A stretch of DNA of 10,485 bases from Rickettsiales bacterium (GTDB taxonomy: Bacteria > Pseudomonadota > Alphaproteobacteria > Rickettsiales > UBA3002), in assembly GCA_021300075.1 (NCBI GenBank), contig JAJTIB010000191.1, positions 1 to 10,485 on the forward strand, written 5' to 3'. The number at the start of each line of letters is the position of its first letter. Within the stretch, counting starts at the first letter, position 1. Under the pieces are notes generated by a model. The model was not told the origin of the DNA. It worked only from the letters and a program-made list of their open reading frames with translations, and made no database searches. The position numbers and the translations under genes are program-made. Shown piece after piece: positions 1 to 6,795 of the stretch.

Positions 1-308
1 CGGAATCGGTGAATCTGGAATTCACCAACCCCATCACGGTCAAGGAAGTGTATGACCTTCTGAACGAAGCCCCGGGCGTAGTGCTGGTGGACAGGCGCGA
101 GGATGGCGGCTACATCACCCCGGCGGAAATTGCTGGTGAAGATGCGGTCTATGTGTCGCGCGTGCGTAAAGACCCGACGATTCAAAACGGCATCAATCTC
201 TGGATCGTGTCGGATAATCTGCGTAAGGGCGCGGCACTCAACGCCGTGCAGATTGCGGAGACCCTGATTGCAAAATATGCGCTGAAGCCGAAGACTGTCG
301 CGGCTTAA
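1..308 (+). CDS. asd: Aspartate-semialdehyde dehydrogenase, C-terminal part (5' end outside window)
   Basis: This is the last ~101 codons of a gene that enters from the left edge; the open frame begins at base 3 and stops with TAA at 306-308. Asd reduces L-aspartyl-4-phosphate to aspartate semialdehyde with NADPH in the cytoplasm, the branch point to lysine/diaminopimelate, threonine and methionine. The C-terminal signature NLWIVSDNLRKGAALNAVQI (ending about 22 residues before the stop) is the hallmark of bacterial Asd, and the preceding VYVSRVRKDPT segment also fits. The catalytic Cys and His lie upstream and cannot be seen. A GTG at 9-11 is in frame, but the homology clearly continues upstream of it, so it is not the start. 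The 3' end overlaps a convergent Nudix gene by 71 bp, and I see no hairpin terminator after it. The family call is firm. Confidence 0.93.
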   Translation, partial: ESVNLEFTNPITVKEVYDLLNEAPGVVLVDRREDGGYITPAEIAGEDAVYVSRVRKDPTIQNGINLWIVSDNLRKGAALNAVQIAETLIAKYALKPKTVAA

Positions 309-1503
309 ACACATCACTGGTAGATAGTGGATGCTGTACACCGTCCACCGTACGTTTCCAGTAATCGTGGTGCTCTTTCTTCCACCCATTTCCGCAGGGA
401 AGCAGTGACATCGTCTGGCGAATTTTTTCCCTGCCGAATCCCGCAAATAACTCCCTCACCGGCACGAATGGAACTACCGCCGCAAGCTGCGAACGGGTAA
501 TGGTGAGTTTAGGGCTTGTCCGCAGATTCTGCGGCACTTCAGTATCTGCCGCTCTTGCACCACCAAAACCGCTGGCGTAGCTGCGGCTTTGACTCTCCAT
601 TTTTCTAAACTGCTTCAGATAATCCTCCGCCGTAATGACATCCGCCCCTTCCTGAAAAAACTGAAGCGGGGTGTCCTTATCATCGAGCTTGATGATGGCA
701 TGATCGCCATTGGTAATTCCCATGGCCGAGATATTCTTTTTAATTTTAGCAAAAATCTTACGCATTGTGCTGAAATGAGCTTTCGGCATTTTTTCACAAA
801 ACTCGCTCCACTCCTGAAGATTCGTAATTTCCTCCTTATTTTTTGCGCTCATGAAATCGCGTTCGATGCGCTTAAAATTCTGCACGTCTTCGTCTGTAAT
901 TGGTTCGGGAACTGCTTTACCCCGACTCCAGTCGGCATCAGGCACTTTTCCGCTACGCATCCAGCTTAGAAAATCTTCCAGATGGGGATATTTTTTTCTA
1001 TCCTGCACCATTTCCGTAATCGAGCGCTTTACTTTGAAATCCGGCGTGGCTTCGTTCTCCGGATTTTTCAAGTAACCAGCAAGATTTTCAATTCCTTCCA
1101 CCTCTATTCCGTAAAGCGCCATAGTACGGCCTTTATGGCTTTGCGAAACACTTGTGTGAATAACCGGGTTAAGCCCAAGTCTCACCACACGAACGCCATG
1201 GTAACCAGGACTTTCCAGCGGCAACGTCAGCGTCTCACCTGTTTTCAGGGCCCGCACGCCATCCACTCCGAGCAATTTTTCAAGCGAAATTCCGGTTTCT
1301 TCTTCCGTTTCGCGAATTGCGCCCTGAATCTGATTCTCACCCTCATCTATCTCGCCTTTGGGCAGGACATAGTATTTATCCCCAAAGCCAACCCGACCTT
1401 CCGTGTAAGGCATCACAAAGGCGCGCTTGCCGTCACTGTTTGTGCCGTAAATGACAATGCCAGCGGCACTGACAGGAAATCTGGATGTGTTTTTATTTGA
1501 CAA
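238..1503 (-). CDS. Nudix-domain hydrolase with a long C-terminal region of unknown function
   Basis: 421 codons on the minus strand. The start is TTG (complement of 1501-1503): an AGGG ribosome site sits 7 nt upstream and a stop codon lies in frame just before it. Residues 11-19 (VSAAGIVIY) look like the first Nudix strand. The Nudix box runs from G50 to I72 and fits GX5EX7REUXEEXGU exactly (G50, E56, R64-E65, E68-E69, G71), so the metal-binding glutamates are present. Such enzymes hydrolyse nucleoside diphosphates linked to another moiety; the substrate here cannot be told. Nudix proteins are often about 150-200 aa, and the remaining ~230 residues match nothing I recognise; they are charged and appear soluble. 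The last 23 codons (stop included) are antisense to the end of asd. Sampled lines of the gene are only about 35-43% GC, lower than its neighbours, which suggests an acquired or fast-evolving gene. The domain call is firm; the role is unknown. Confidence 0.82.
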   Translation of the reverse strand: MSNKNTSRFPVSAAGIVIYGTNSDGKRAFVMPYTEGRVGFGDKYYVLPKGEIDEGENQIQGAIRETEEETGISLEKLLGVDGVRALKTGETLTLPLESPGYHGVRVVRLGLNPVIHTSVSQSHKGRTMALYGIEVEGIENLAGYLKNPENEATPDFKVKRSITEMVQDRKKYPHLEDFLSWMRSGKVPDADWSRGKAVPEPITDEDVQNFKRIERDFMSAKNKEEITNLQEWSEFCEKMPKAHFSTMRKIFAKIKKNISAMGITNGDHAIIKLDDKDTPLQFFQEGADVITAEDYLKQFRKMESQSRSYASGFGGARAADTEVPQNLRTSPKLTITRSQLAAVVPFVPVRELFAGFGREKIRQTMSLLPCGNGWKKEHHDYWKRTVDGVQHPLSTSDVFKPRQSSASAHILQSGSPQSARR

Positions 1504-1550
1504 ATGATTACCCTATGAGACTTTCTCACAATACCGCATCATTAAGGCGG

Positions 1551-1573
1551 ATTCCCGTGACAATTCCGTGACA
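1551..1573. repeat. Tandem direct repeat between the divergent Nudix and sdhC genes
   Basis: ATTCCCGTGACA (1551-1562) is followed directly by ATTCCGTGACA (1563-1573), two near-identical units at a 12-bp period differing by one C. It lies 48 bp upstream of the Nudix start and about 50 bp upstream of the proposed sdhC -35 box. Tandem repeats at about one helical turn in a divergent intergenic region often bind a regulator, but no known operator is recognised, so this is only a candidate. Confidence 0.4.
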
Positions 1574-1622
1574 AATTGGGGTGGATGGGGGCGGTAGAAA
1601 CACACTCAACCTATGCGCGGGT

Positions 1623-1651
1623 TTGACAAGCGCACGCCAAGCCCCTACATA
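1623..1651 (+). promoter_or_regulatory. Candidate promoter of the sdh operon
   Basis: A perfect TTGACA -35 box (1623-1628) is followed after 17 bp by TACATA (1646-1651), a weak -10 match. Alphaproteobacterial housekeeping promoters typically keep the TTGAC element and tolerate a loose -10. Transcription would begin near 1658, giving a leader of about 18 nt before the sdhC ATG at 1676. This also argues against the in-frame upstream ATG at 1613, which would lie before the promoter. Confidence 0.5.
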
Positions 1652-1675
1652 AGTCGAAAATCATTGGAAAATCCC

Positions 1676-2062
1676 ATGTCCAGCCCCTCACGCCGCCCCC
1701 TCTCCCCGCATTTGCAGATTTACCGGCCACAAATTACCTCAGTATTGTCGATTTTCCATCGTATCAGCGGCGTGGTGCTGGCCGTAGGTAGCCTGTTTTT
1801 CGTGGCATGGTTGTGGGCGGCGGCCTATGACAGCGCTTATTTCGCCATGTGGCGGGATTTTTTCGGTTCCATCTTCGGACAAATCATGCTGATTGGCTGG
1901 TCGGTCGCTTTCTATTACCATTTCGCCAACGGAATCCGCCATCTCGCCTGGGATATCGGGCTTGGGTTCGAGCTTAAAAATGTGACCCAAACCGGGGTGG
2001 CGTCGCTGATTTTCACTGCCGTGGCGACATTGCTCACCTGGGCACTTATCTGGAGCCGCTAG
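1676..2062 (+). CDS. sdhC: Succinate dehydrogenase cytochrome b556 subunit
   Basis: 128 codons encoding one of the two membrane anchors of complex II, which carries electrons from the iron-sulfur subunit to quinone in the inner membrane. The N-terminus RRPLSPHLQIYRPQITS followed by LSIFHRISG is the classic SdhC signature; Ser25 and Arg29 correspond to the quinone-site Ser27 and Arg31 of E. coli. Three membrane helices are visible at about residues 30-50, 62-82 and 105-125. In YYHFANGIRHLAWD, His82 aligns with the haem b ligand His84 of E. coli. I chose ATG 1676 over the in-frame ATG at 1613 because family homology starts there, a GGAAAA sequence precedes it, and the proposed promoter lies between the two. 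It opens the operon, with 1 bp before sdhD. Confidence 0.95.
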   Translation: MSSPSRRPLSPHLQIYRPQITSVLSIFHRISGVVLAVGSLFFVAWLWAAAYDSAYFAMWRDFFGSIFGQIMLIGWSVAFYYHFANGIRHLAWDIGLGFELKNVTQTGVASLIFTAVATLLTWALIWSR

Positions 2063-2063
2063 C

Positions 2064-2462
2064 ATGACCAATAAGCAGGACTTAAATACCCCGCTCGCCC
2101 GCGCCCGCGGGCTTGGCTCAGCCAAAGACGGGCTACATCACTGGTGGCTGCAGCGCGTAAGCGCGATTGTACTGATTCCGCTTTCCATCTGGCTGATGGT
2201 TGCGGTCATGGGTGGGCTTATGGATGCTAATCGCGTGGAAGTCTCAGCATGGCTTGAGCATCCCCTCGTTGCGATTGCCATGCTTGGTTTGCTGGGCGCG
2301 GGGCTACTGCATGCGCGGCTTGGGGTGCAGACGGTGCTTGAAGATTACATCCACCACGAGGCACTCAAAATGGCACTCGTTGTGATGAACACGCTTCTGT
2401 TCCTGACGGTCGCGGTCTGCGGCATCTTCGCTGTCATCAAACTTCATTTCTTCGGGATTTAA
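2064..2462 (+). CDS. sdhD: Succinate dehydrogenase hydrophobic membrane anchor subunit
   Basis: 132 codons. It pairs with SdhC to form the membrane domain of complex II, binding haem b and the quinone. [19 protein letters not shown] near the N-terminus is typical of alphaproteobacterial SdhD. Three hydrophobic helices lie at about residues 32-54, 66-90 and 104-126. In [19 protein letters not shown], His83 is the expected haem ligand (E. coli His71), and Asp94-Tyr95 match the quinone-site Asp82-Tyr83. A TGGAG sequence inside the sdhC end serves as ribosome site; 1 bp separates it from the sdhC stop and 2 bp from the sdhA start, pointing to coupled translation. Confidence 0.94.
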   Translation: MTNKQDLNTPLARARGLGSAKDGLHHWWLQRVSAIVLIPLSIWLMVAVMGGLMDANRVEVSAWLEHPLVAIAMLGLLGAGLLHARLGVQTVLEDYIHHEALKMALVVMNTLLFLTVAVCGIFAVIKLHFFGI

Positions 2463-2464
2463 TT

Positions 2465-4261
2465 ATGACCTCCACCGCCTACCCCATCACCGACCATTAT
2501 TACGATGTTATTGTCGTCGGCGCTGGCGGCGCAGGGCTCAGAGCCACCTTCGGGATGGCGGAACAGGGCTTATCCACCGCCTGTATCAGCAAAGTGTTTC
2601 CCACGCGCTCCCATACGGTCGCCGCACAGGGGGGGATTTCGGCAGCACTTGGCAATATGGGCAAGGATGACTGGCGCTGGCATATGTACGATACGATCAA
2701 AGGCTCGGACTGGCTTGGGGATCAGGATGCCATCGAATATATGTGCCGCGAAGCGCCGGATGCGATTATTGAGCTTGAACATTACGGCGTACCGTTCAGC
2801 CGCACGAAAGATGGCAAAATTTACCAGCGCCCCTTCGGCGGCATGACAACCGACTACGGCAACGGCCCCGCAGCCCAACGCACCTGCGCCGCCGCTGATC
2901 GTACGGGGCACGCGATTCTGCACACGCTTTACACCCAGGCGCTCAAACACTCGGCCAAGTTTTTCATCGAATATTTTGCCGTGGATTTATTAATGGATGA
3001 CGAGGGCCAATGCTGCGGTGTACTTGCCTGGAATCTGGATGACGGAACGATGCACCGCTTCTATGGCCACCAGACCGTGCTCGCGACCGGCGGCTATGGT
3101 CGCGCCTATTTCTCGGCCACCTCCGCCCATACCTGCACCGGCGATGGCGGGGGTATGGCAGTGCGCGCCGGTCTGCCGCTTGAGGATATGGAATTTGTCC
3201 AGTTTCACCCGACGGGTGTTTATGGCGCAGGCTGTCTGATAACTGAAGGCGCGCGCGGCGAGGGAGGCTATCTGGTGAACTCCAAGGGCGAACGCTTCAT
3301 GGAGCGTTACGCACCCAGCGCCAAGGATCTGGCAAGCCGCGACGTAGTGAGCCGCTCCATGACCCTTGAAATCCGCGAAGGTCGTGGCGTGGGGCCGGAG
3401 GGTGACCATATTTTCCTGCATCTCGATCACCTTGACCCCGCCGTGCTGCATGCCCGTCTGCCGGGCATTTCGGAAACTGCGAAAATTTTCGCGGGCGTGG
3501 ATGTGACCAAACAGCCCATCCCCGTGCTGCCCACCGTGCATTATAATATGGGGGGCATTCCCACGAATTATCACGGCGAAGTCGTCACTCTCAAAAACGG
3601 CAAGCCGGATGCGGTCGTGCCCGGGCTGATGTCGATTGGCGAAGCGGCCTGTGTCTCCGTGCATGGGGCTAACCGTCTGGGTTCCAACTCACTGCTAGAT
3701 TTAGTGGTATTTGGTCGCGCTGCCGCCCACCGCGCAAGCGTCACCGTCAAGAAAGGCACACGGGTCAAGGCCGCACCTGCCGCTGCGACCGAGAAATCCC
3801 TTACCCGCTTCGATAAAATCCGCCATGCCAAAGGCTCGCGCCGCACTTCGGAAATCCGGCGCGCCATGCAGAAAACAATGCAGAATCACGCCGCCGTATT
3901 CCGTACGCAGGACTCCCTCGCCGAGGGCGTAAGTAAAATGCGCGCCATCTATGATTCGTTTGACGATGTGCATCTGGCTGATCGCGGCCTCATTTTCAAT
4001 TCCGACTTAGTGGAGGCACTCGAACTTGATAACCTGCGCGCCCAGGCTCTCATCACCGTTATCTCGGCGGAAAACCGCAAGGAATCTCGCGGCGCCCATG
4101 CGCGTGAGGATTTCCCCGAACGCGACGATGACACCTGGCTGAAACACACGCTCTGCTGGCTGGATGACCATGGCAAATCGAAGATCGATTACCGTCCAGT
4201 GCATCTTCACACTTTGTCGAACGATGTTGAGGCTGTACCACCGAAAAAACGGGTCTATTAA
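2465..4261 (+). CDS. sdhA: Succinate dehydrogenase flavoprotein subunit
   Basis: 598 codons, normal length for SdhA. It oxidises succinate to fumarate on covalently bound FAD at the cytoplasmic face of complex II. An FAD-binding Rossmann motif ([14 protein letters not shown]) begins at residue 16. His50 in [11 protein letters not shown] is the residue to which FAD is linked. The active-site set is complete: His248 (QFHPTG), Glu261 and the RGEGG loop, Arg292 (SRDVV, the proton-shuttle arginine), His359 (VHYNMGG) and Arg404 ([18 protein letters not shown]). The C-terminal helical domain ends normally at KKRVY. All key residues are intact, so the enzyme should be active. It is followed after 2 bp by an M48 peptidase gene, an unusual interruption before sdhB. 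Confidence 0.97.
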   Translation: MTSTAYPITDHYYDVIVVGAGGAGLRATFGMAEQGLSTACISKVFPTRSHTVAAQGGISAALGNMGKDDWRWHMYDTIKGSDWLGDQDAIEYMCREAPDAIIELEHYGVPFSRTKDGKIYQRPFGGMTTDYGNGPAAQRTCAAADRTGHAILHTLYTQALKHSAKFFIEYFAVDLLMDDEGQCCGVLAWNLDDGTMHRFYGHQTVLATGGYGRAYFSATSAHTCTGDGGGMAVRAGLPLEDMEFVQFHPTGVYGAGCLITEGARGEGGYLVNSKGERFMERYAPSAKDLASRDVVSRSMTLEIREGRGVGPEGDHIFLHLDHLDPAVLHARLPGISETAKIFAGVDVTKQPIPVLPTVHYNMGGIPTNYHGEVVTLKNGKPDAVVPGLMSIGEAACVSVHGANRLGSNSLLDLVVFGRAAAHRASVTVKKGTRVKAAPAAATEKSLTRFDKIRHAKGSRRTSEIRRAMQKTMQNHAAVFRTQDSLAEGVSKMRAIYDSFDDVHLADRGLIFNSDLVEALELDNLRAQALITVISAENRKESRGAHAREDFPERDDDTWLKHTLCWLDDHGKSKIDYRPVHLHTLSNDVEAVPPKKRVY

Positions 4262-4263
4262 AC

Positions 4264-5085
4264 GTGAATCGCCGTCCATCATTTGTGCTTGCGCTGCTCC
4301 TCCTTCTTGTCGCCTGCGCGACGCCGACGACGGATTCGCCCAGCGCTTCACCGCAGGAGATTGAGGTCGAGCGCGCAGCACAAGCGCGCGCCGCCCAGGA
4401 TAATCCTTTTCCGCCGATTGTGGAACCCGTCCGCCGCACCGTTGCCATGAAAGTACGCTTGCAGGACGTTGCGTTGCGCGTCAACCCACCGGCGACGAAG
4501 ATCTGCTATGAAATGTTCGGGATGAAAGAGTCGCAGCCGTGCAATTTCAGCCTAGAAATTAAAGGCGAGCGCGGGGTGAATGCGTATACGGACGGACGAA
4601 CGGTCTATATCACCGCTCCGATGATGCTGTTTGCAAGCGATGACAACCATCTCGCCTTTGTACTGGCACATGAACTGGCGCACGCCATCATGGATCATGT
4701 GCGCGTGCAGGGCCAGAACGTGACCGCTGGTGCCTTAATGGGTGCGGCAATCGATATACTGGCGGCCAGTCAAGGCGTGGACACGGGTGGCGGTTTCATG
4801 CAGACTGGCGCGAATGTGGTTCTCACCACCTATTCGCCCGAGTTTGAGCAGGAGGCAGATTATATCGGGCTTTACATCCTCGCCCGCGCCGGGTACCCGA
4901 TTGAAAAAGCGCCCGATTTCTGGCGCAAAATGGCGCAGTTTGAGCCACAGGGCATTTATGTGCGCGGCACACACCCGAGCTATCCAGAGCGTTACATTGC
5001 CATGCAGAAAACGATTCTCGAAATCCGTCACAAACAGGCACAAGGCCTGCCGCTGATGCCCAATATCAAAGTGAAGAAATCATAG
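4264..5085 (+). CDS. M48-family zinc metallopeptidase, predicted lipoprotein
   Basis: 273 codons with a GTG start 2 bp after the sdhA stop. The N-terminus is a lipoprotein signal: MNRRPS, a Leu-rich core, then the lipobox LVAC, with Cys18 as the acylated residue. Position +2 is Ala, which favours transport to the outer membrane. The M48 zinc site is complete: HELAH at 136-140 (His136, Glu137, His140), then Glu195 and Asp199 of the ExxxD motif in FEQEADYIGLYILARAGY. THPSYPERYIAM near residue 237 is the usual M48 C-terminal signature. The layout recalls periplasmic BepA/LoiP-type proteases that degrade misfolded envelope proteins, but it has no TPR tail. Its place between sdhA and sdhB implies co-transcription with complex II. 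Any role in complex II assembly or quality control is speculation. Confidence 0.88.
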   Translation: MNRRPSFVLALLLLLVACATPTTDSPSASPQEIEVERAAQARAAQDNPFPPIVEPVRRTVAMKVRLQDVALRVNPPATKICYEMFGMKESQPCNFSLEIKGERGVNAYTDGRTVYITAPMMLFASDDNHLAFVLAHELAHAIMDHVRVQGQNVTAGALMGAAIDILAASQGVDTGGGFMQTGANVVLTTYSPEFEQEADYIGLYILARAGYPIEKAPDFWRKMAQFEPQGIYVRGTHPSYPERYIAMQKTILEIRHKQAQGLPLMPNIKVKKS

Positions 5086-5090
5086 GAAGG
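5084..5090 (+). promoter_or_regulatory. Strong ribosome binding site of sdhB
   Basis: AGGAAGG lies 6 nt before the sdhB ATG and overlaps the TAG stop of the M48 gene. It fixes the sdhB start and allows re-initiation by ribosomes finishing the peptidase. It is the clearest ribosome site in the operon, so SdhB can be made efficiently despite the intervening gene. Confidence 0.75.
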
Positions 5091-5096
5091 TAACCC

Positions 5097-5900
5097 ATGG
5101 CTGAATTTAATTTACCCGCCAATTCAAAAATCGAGAAAAATGGCCGCGTACATAAAGCGCGGGTGGGTGCGAAGAACGTCAAGACTTTTTCGATTTACCG
5201 CTGGGATCCGGAGGATTTAGATGCGGAGGGGAAAGCAAAAAATCCGCGCGTTGATTCTTTCGAACTGGATATGGATGAGTGCGCGCCGATGGTGCTCGAC
5301 GCTCTCATTAAAATTAAGGACGAGGTGGATTCCACCCTTACCTTTCGCCGTTCCTGCCGCGAGGGAATCTGCGGTTCCTGCGCGATGAACATCGACGGCA
5401 CGAATACGCTCGCCTGCCTCAAACCCATTGATGAAGTGAAGGGCGAGGTGAAAATTTATCCGCTGCCACATATGAGCGTCATCAAAGATCTGGTGCCGGA
5501 CATGACCCATTTCTATGCACAGTATGAATCGATCAAGCCCTGGCTCATGACCGAATCACAATCCCCACAGGGGCGCGAGCGCCTGCAATCACCCGAAGAT
5601 CGCGCCAAGCTCGACGGTCTTTATGAATGTATCCTCTGCGCCTGCTGCTCGACCTCCTGCCCGAGCTACTGGTGGAATGCTGACCGCTATTTAGGCCCGG
5701 CGATTCTGCTTCATGCTTACCGCTGGATTATCGACAGCCGCGACGAAATGACAGGCGAGCGCCTCGATAATCTCGAAGATCCGTTCCGGCTTTACCGCTG
5801 CCATACCATCATGAACTGCGCCAAGACCTGCCCCAAAGGCTTAAACCCCGCCAAAGCCATCGCCGAGATCAAGAAACTGATGGTCGCGCGGAAGATGTAA
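5097..5900 (+). CDS. sdhB: Succinate dehydrogenase iron-sulfur subunit
   Basis: 267 codons, a usual length for alphaproteobacterial SdhB. It passes electrons from FAD to quinone through three clusters. The plant-type [2Fe-2S] site is Cys87, Cys92, Cys95 and Cys107 ([10 protein letters not shown]). The [4Fe-4S] site is Cys178, Cys181, Cys184 and Cys245. The [3Fe-4S] site is Cys188, Cys235 and Cys241. Quinone-site residues Pro189, Trp192/Trp193 and His236 are also present. The last 14 codons plus stop are repeated almost exactly 839 bp downstream, so this 3' end may have been supplied by an inserted element; the encoded C-terminus is unchanged. No terminator directly follows the stop; the nearest hairpin terminator lies beyond the inserted segment. 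Confidence 0.97.
   Translation: MAEFNLPANSKIEKNGRVHKARVGAKNVKTFSIYRWDPEDLDAEGKAKNPRVDSFELDMDECAPMVLDALIKIKDEVDSTLTFRRSCREGICGSCAMNIDGTNTLACLKPIDEVKGEVKIYPLPHMSVIKDLVPDMTHFYAQYESIKPWLMTESQSPQGRERLQSPEDRAKLDGLYECILCACCSTSCPSYWWNADRYLGPAILLHAYRWIIDSRDEMTGERLDNLEDPFRLYRCHTIMNCAKTCPKGLNPAKAIAEIKKLMVARKM
5855..5900 (+). repeat. Direct repeat, copy 1: functional 3' end of sdhB
   Basis: The last 46 bp of sdhB (stop included) recur at 6694-6739. Forty-four of 46 positions match. The two differences are third-codon positions (GAG/GAA for Glu and AAA/AAG for Lys), so both copies would encode [14 protein letters not shown] and a TAA stop. Similarity ends abruptly on both sides. This copy is the one used by the living sdhB gene. 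Confidence 0.95.
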
Positions 5901-6693
5901 CGAAATCTTCATATTTCTTTAGCGATTATGGGTTAAAATAACCCCGATGTGTGATTTAACGTGGGATGGGGTGTTATGACTGAACCAAAAACAACGGTAT
6001 CAAGCCCGACGGCAGAAAAAGACCAGAAACTGAAAAATGTACTCGTACTGTACAGCAACAACGCCTCTTCTGTCTATTTGGATGCGCAGCATCTTAAGAG
6101 CCCCTTTGCTCCCTATTCTGATAGTTGGGACGAGAATACAGGCAACATTGATATGGATTTGCTTGAGGGGTTGCAAAGTCGCGACGGCATTCAATTTCAT
6201 CACTTTAAACAAAAAGTGATTACGGACAATCCGGAAGATTATCGCACGATTGCGCCCTGCATTGATGCATTGGAAAAATATATCGCTGGAAGGAAGGAGA
6301 AACTGGATGCAATCGTAGTGACCGCGCCTTACGGTACCAATTACGAGAATGCTGAAACCATTCAGTGGTTGAAAGGCGTGAAAGAACGCTTCCCCAAAGT
6401 AAAAATATTAGTGCATGGCTATTGGCCCCGCGCAATCAACGTAGAAAGAGTGCCAGAAGAACGTATCGCTAAAGAATATGGCCGCATATTCGCGATTCCC
6501 AATAGCCCCGAGCATGCGACTGAATTTATGCAACAAGAATTTGTTATCAGGCAAGGCGACCCAAACTATACATTAGCCGCACCTATTGACATGATGCTGA
6601 TAAATATTAACCGCCCCAATAAAATCGCAGATCAACAGCGCACGCTGCTTAGCATGCCTCCCTATCAGGAACAGGCTCCAAGTGTTCCCAGAT
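5901..6693. other. Inserted segment between two copies of the sdhB 3' end
   Basis: These 793 bp separate the current sdhB stop from the orphan second copy of the sdhB tail. Four sampled 60-bp lines are about 38-50% GC, whereas a sampled line of sdhB is near 60%, which suggests a different origin. It holds one unrecognised gene and a small hairpin, with no integrase, transposase or terminal inverted repeats that I can see. The pattern of gene 3' end, foreign DNA, then a duplicated 3' end resembles elements that integrate into the end of a gene and restore it, as prophage e14 does in E. coli icd. It could equally be a decayed element or the product of a partial duplication. Confidence 0.6.
5930..5944. 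repeat. Short perfect hairpin upstream of the inserted gene
   Basis: GGGTTA and TAACCC pair around an AAA loop, 30 bp after the sdhB stop. No T-run follows, so it is not a typical terminator. TAAAAT (5934-5939), a good -10 match, sits within it, but I find no convincing -35 at the right distance. It may modulate read-through from sdhB or be part of a promoter or operator for the inserted gene. Confidence 0.35.
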
Positions 6694-6695
6694 AG
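5976..6695 (+). CDS. Hypothetical protein, cargo of the segment inserted after sdhB
   Basis: 239 codons from ATG 5976, preceded by a GGGATGGGG purine stretch; an in-frame ATG at 5961 would add five residues and has no better ribosome site. I do not recognise the family. There is no signal peptide or membrane helix, so it is probably cytoplasmic. After a polar N-terminus, hydrophobic strands at about residues 20-27 (KNVLVLYS), 109-116 (LDAIVVTAP) and 139-146 (KVKILVHG) alternate with charged helical stretches, suggesting an alpha/beta Rossmann-like fold; the motif HGYWPRAINVE stands out. The tail is Pro/Gln-rich and looks disordered. Its TAG stop uses the first two bases of the repeated sdhB tail, so the reading frame ends exactly at the repeat junction. 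It is AT-richer than its neighbours. Function unknown. Confidence 0.75.
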   Translation: MTEPKTTVSSPTAEKDQKLKNVLVLYSNNASSVYLDAQHLKSPFAPYSDSWDENTGNIDMDLLEGLQSRDGIQFHHFKQKVITDNPEDYRTIAPCIDALEKYIAGRKEKLDAIVVTAPYGTNYENAETIQWLKGVKERFPKVKILVHGYWPRAINVERVPEERIAKEYGRIFAIPNSPEHATEFMQQEFVIRQGDPNYTLAAPIDMMLININRPNKIADQQRTLLSMPPYQEQAPSVPR

Positions 6696-6739
6696 CCATC
6701 GCCGAAATCAAGAAGCTGATGGTCGCGCGGAAGATGTAA
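6694..6739 (+). pseudogene. Orphan sdhB 3' remnant (direct repeat, copy 2)
   Basis: This is a second copy of the final 14 codons and stop of sdhB, differing at two synonymous positions from the copy at 5855-5900. It is in a different frame from the upstream hypothetical gene and has no start or ribosome site, so it is not translated as SdhB. It lies right against the hairpin terminator, the expected original neighbour of the sdhB stop, so it is probably the ancestral sdhB end displaced by the insertion. Confidence 0.85.
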
Positions 6740-6771
6740 AAAAACCCCCGCCTCTTAACAAGGCGGGGGTT
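6738..6771 (-). terminator. Rho-independent terminator for carD, possibly bidirectional
   Basis: An 11-bp perfect GC-rich stem (6743-6753 with 6761-6771) closes a 7-nt loop. Read on the minus strand the stem is followed by seven T (complement of A 6738-6744), making a strong terminator 25 bp after the carD stop. On the plus strand only TTCTTCC-like sequence follows, so it may stop sdh-side transcripts less efficiently. Part of the T-run is the TAA stop of the sdhB remnant. Confidence 0.9.
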
Positions 6772-6795
6772 CTTCCTCGGCGCTTCAGGCGCGGC

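Noticed and set aside
1613..1675. N-terminal extension of sdhC from an upstream ATG at 1613
   Set aside because: The extra 21 residues are unlike SdhC, and the best promoter (TTGACA at 1623) lies inside the extension, so ATG 1676 is the likely start.
2990..3664. Long minus-strand open frame (224 codons) within sdhA
   Set aside because: A shadow of the GC-rich sdhA gene: the residue pattern is His/Arg/Ala-rich, no ribosome site was noticed, and sdhA on the other strand is fully supported.
5961..5975. Upstream ATG at 5961 for the inserted hypothetical gene
   Set aside because: It adds only MGWGV, and the GGGATGGGG stretch looks like the ribosome site for ATG 5976. It cannot be excluded completely.
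5901..6693. Classical insertion sequence between the sdhB tail copies
   Set aside because: No transposase, no terminal inverted repeats were noticed, and a 46-bp coding repeat is far longer than a typical target-site duplication.
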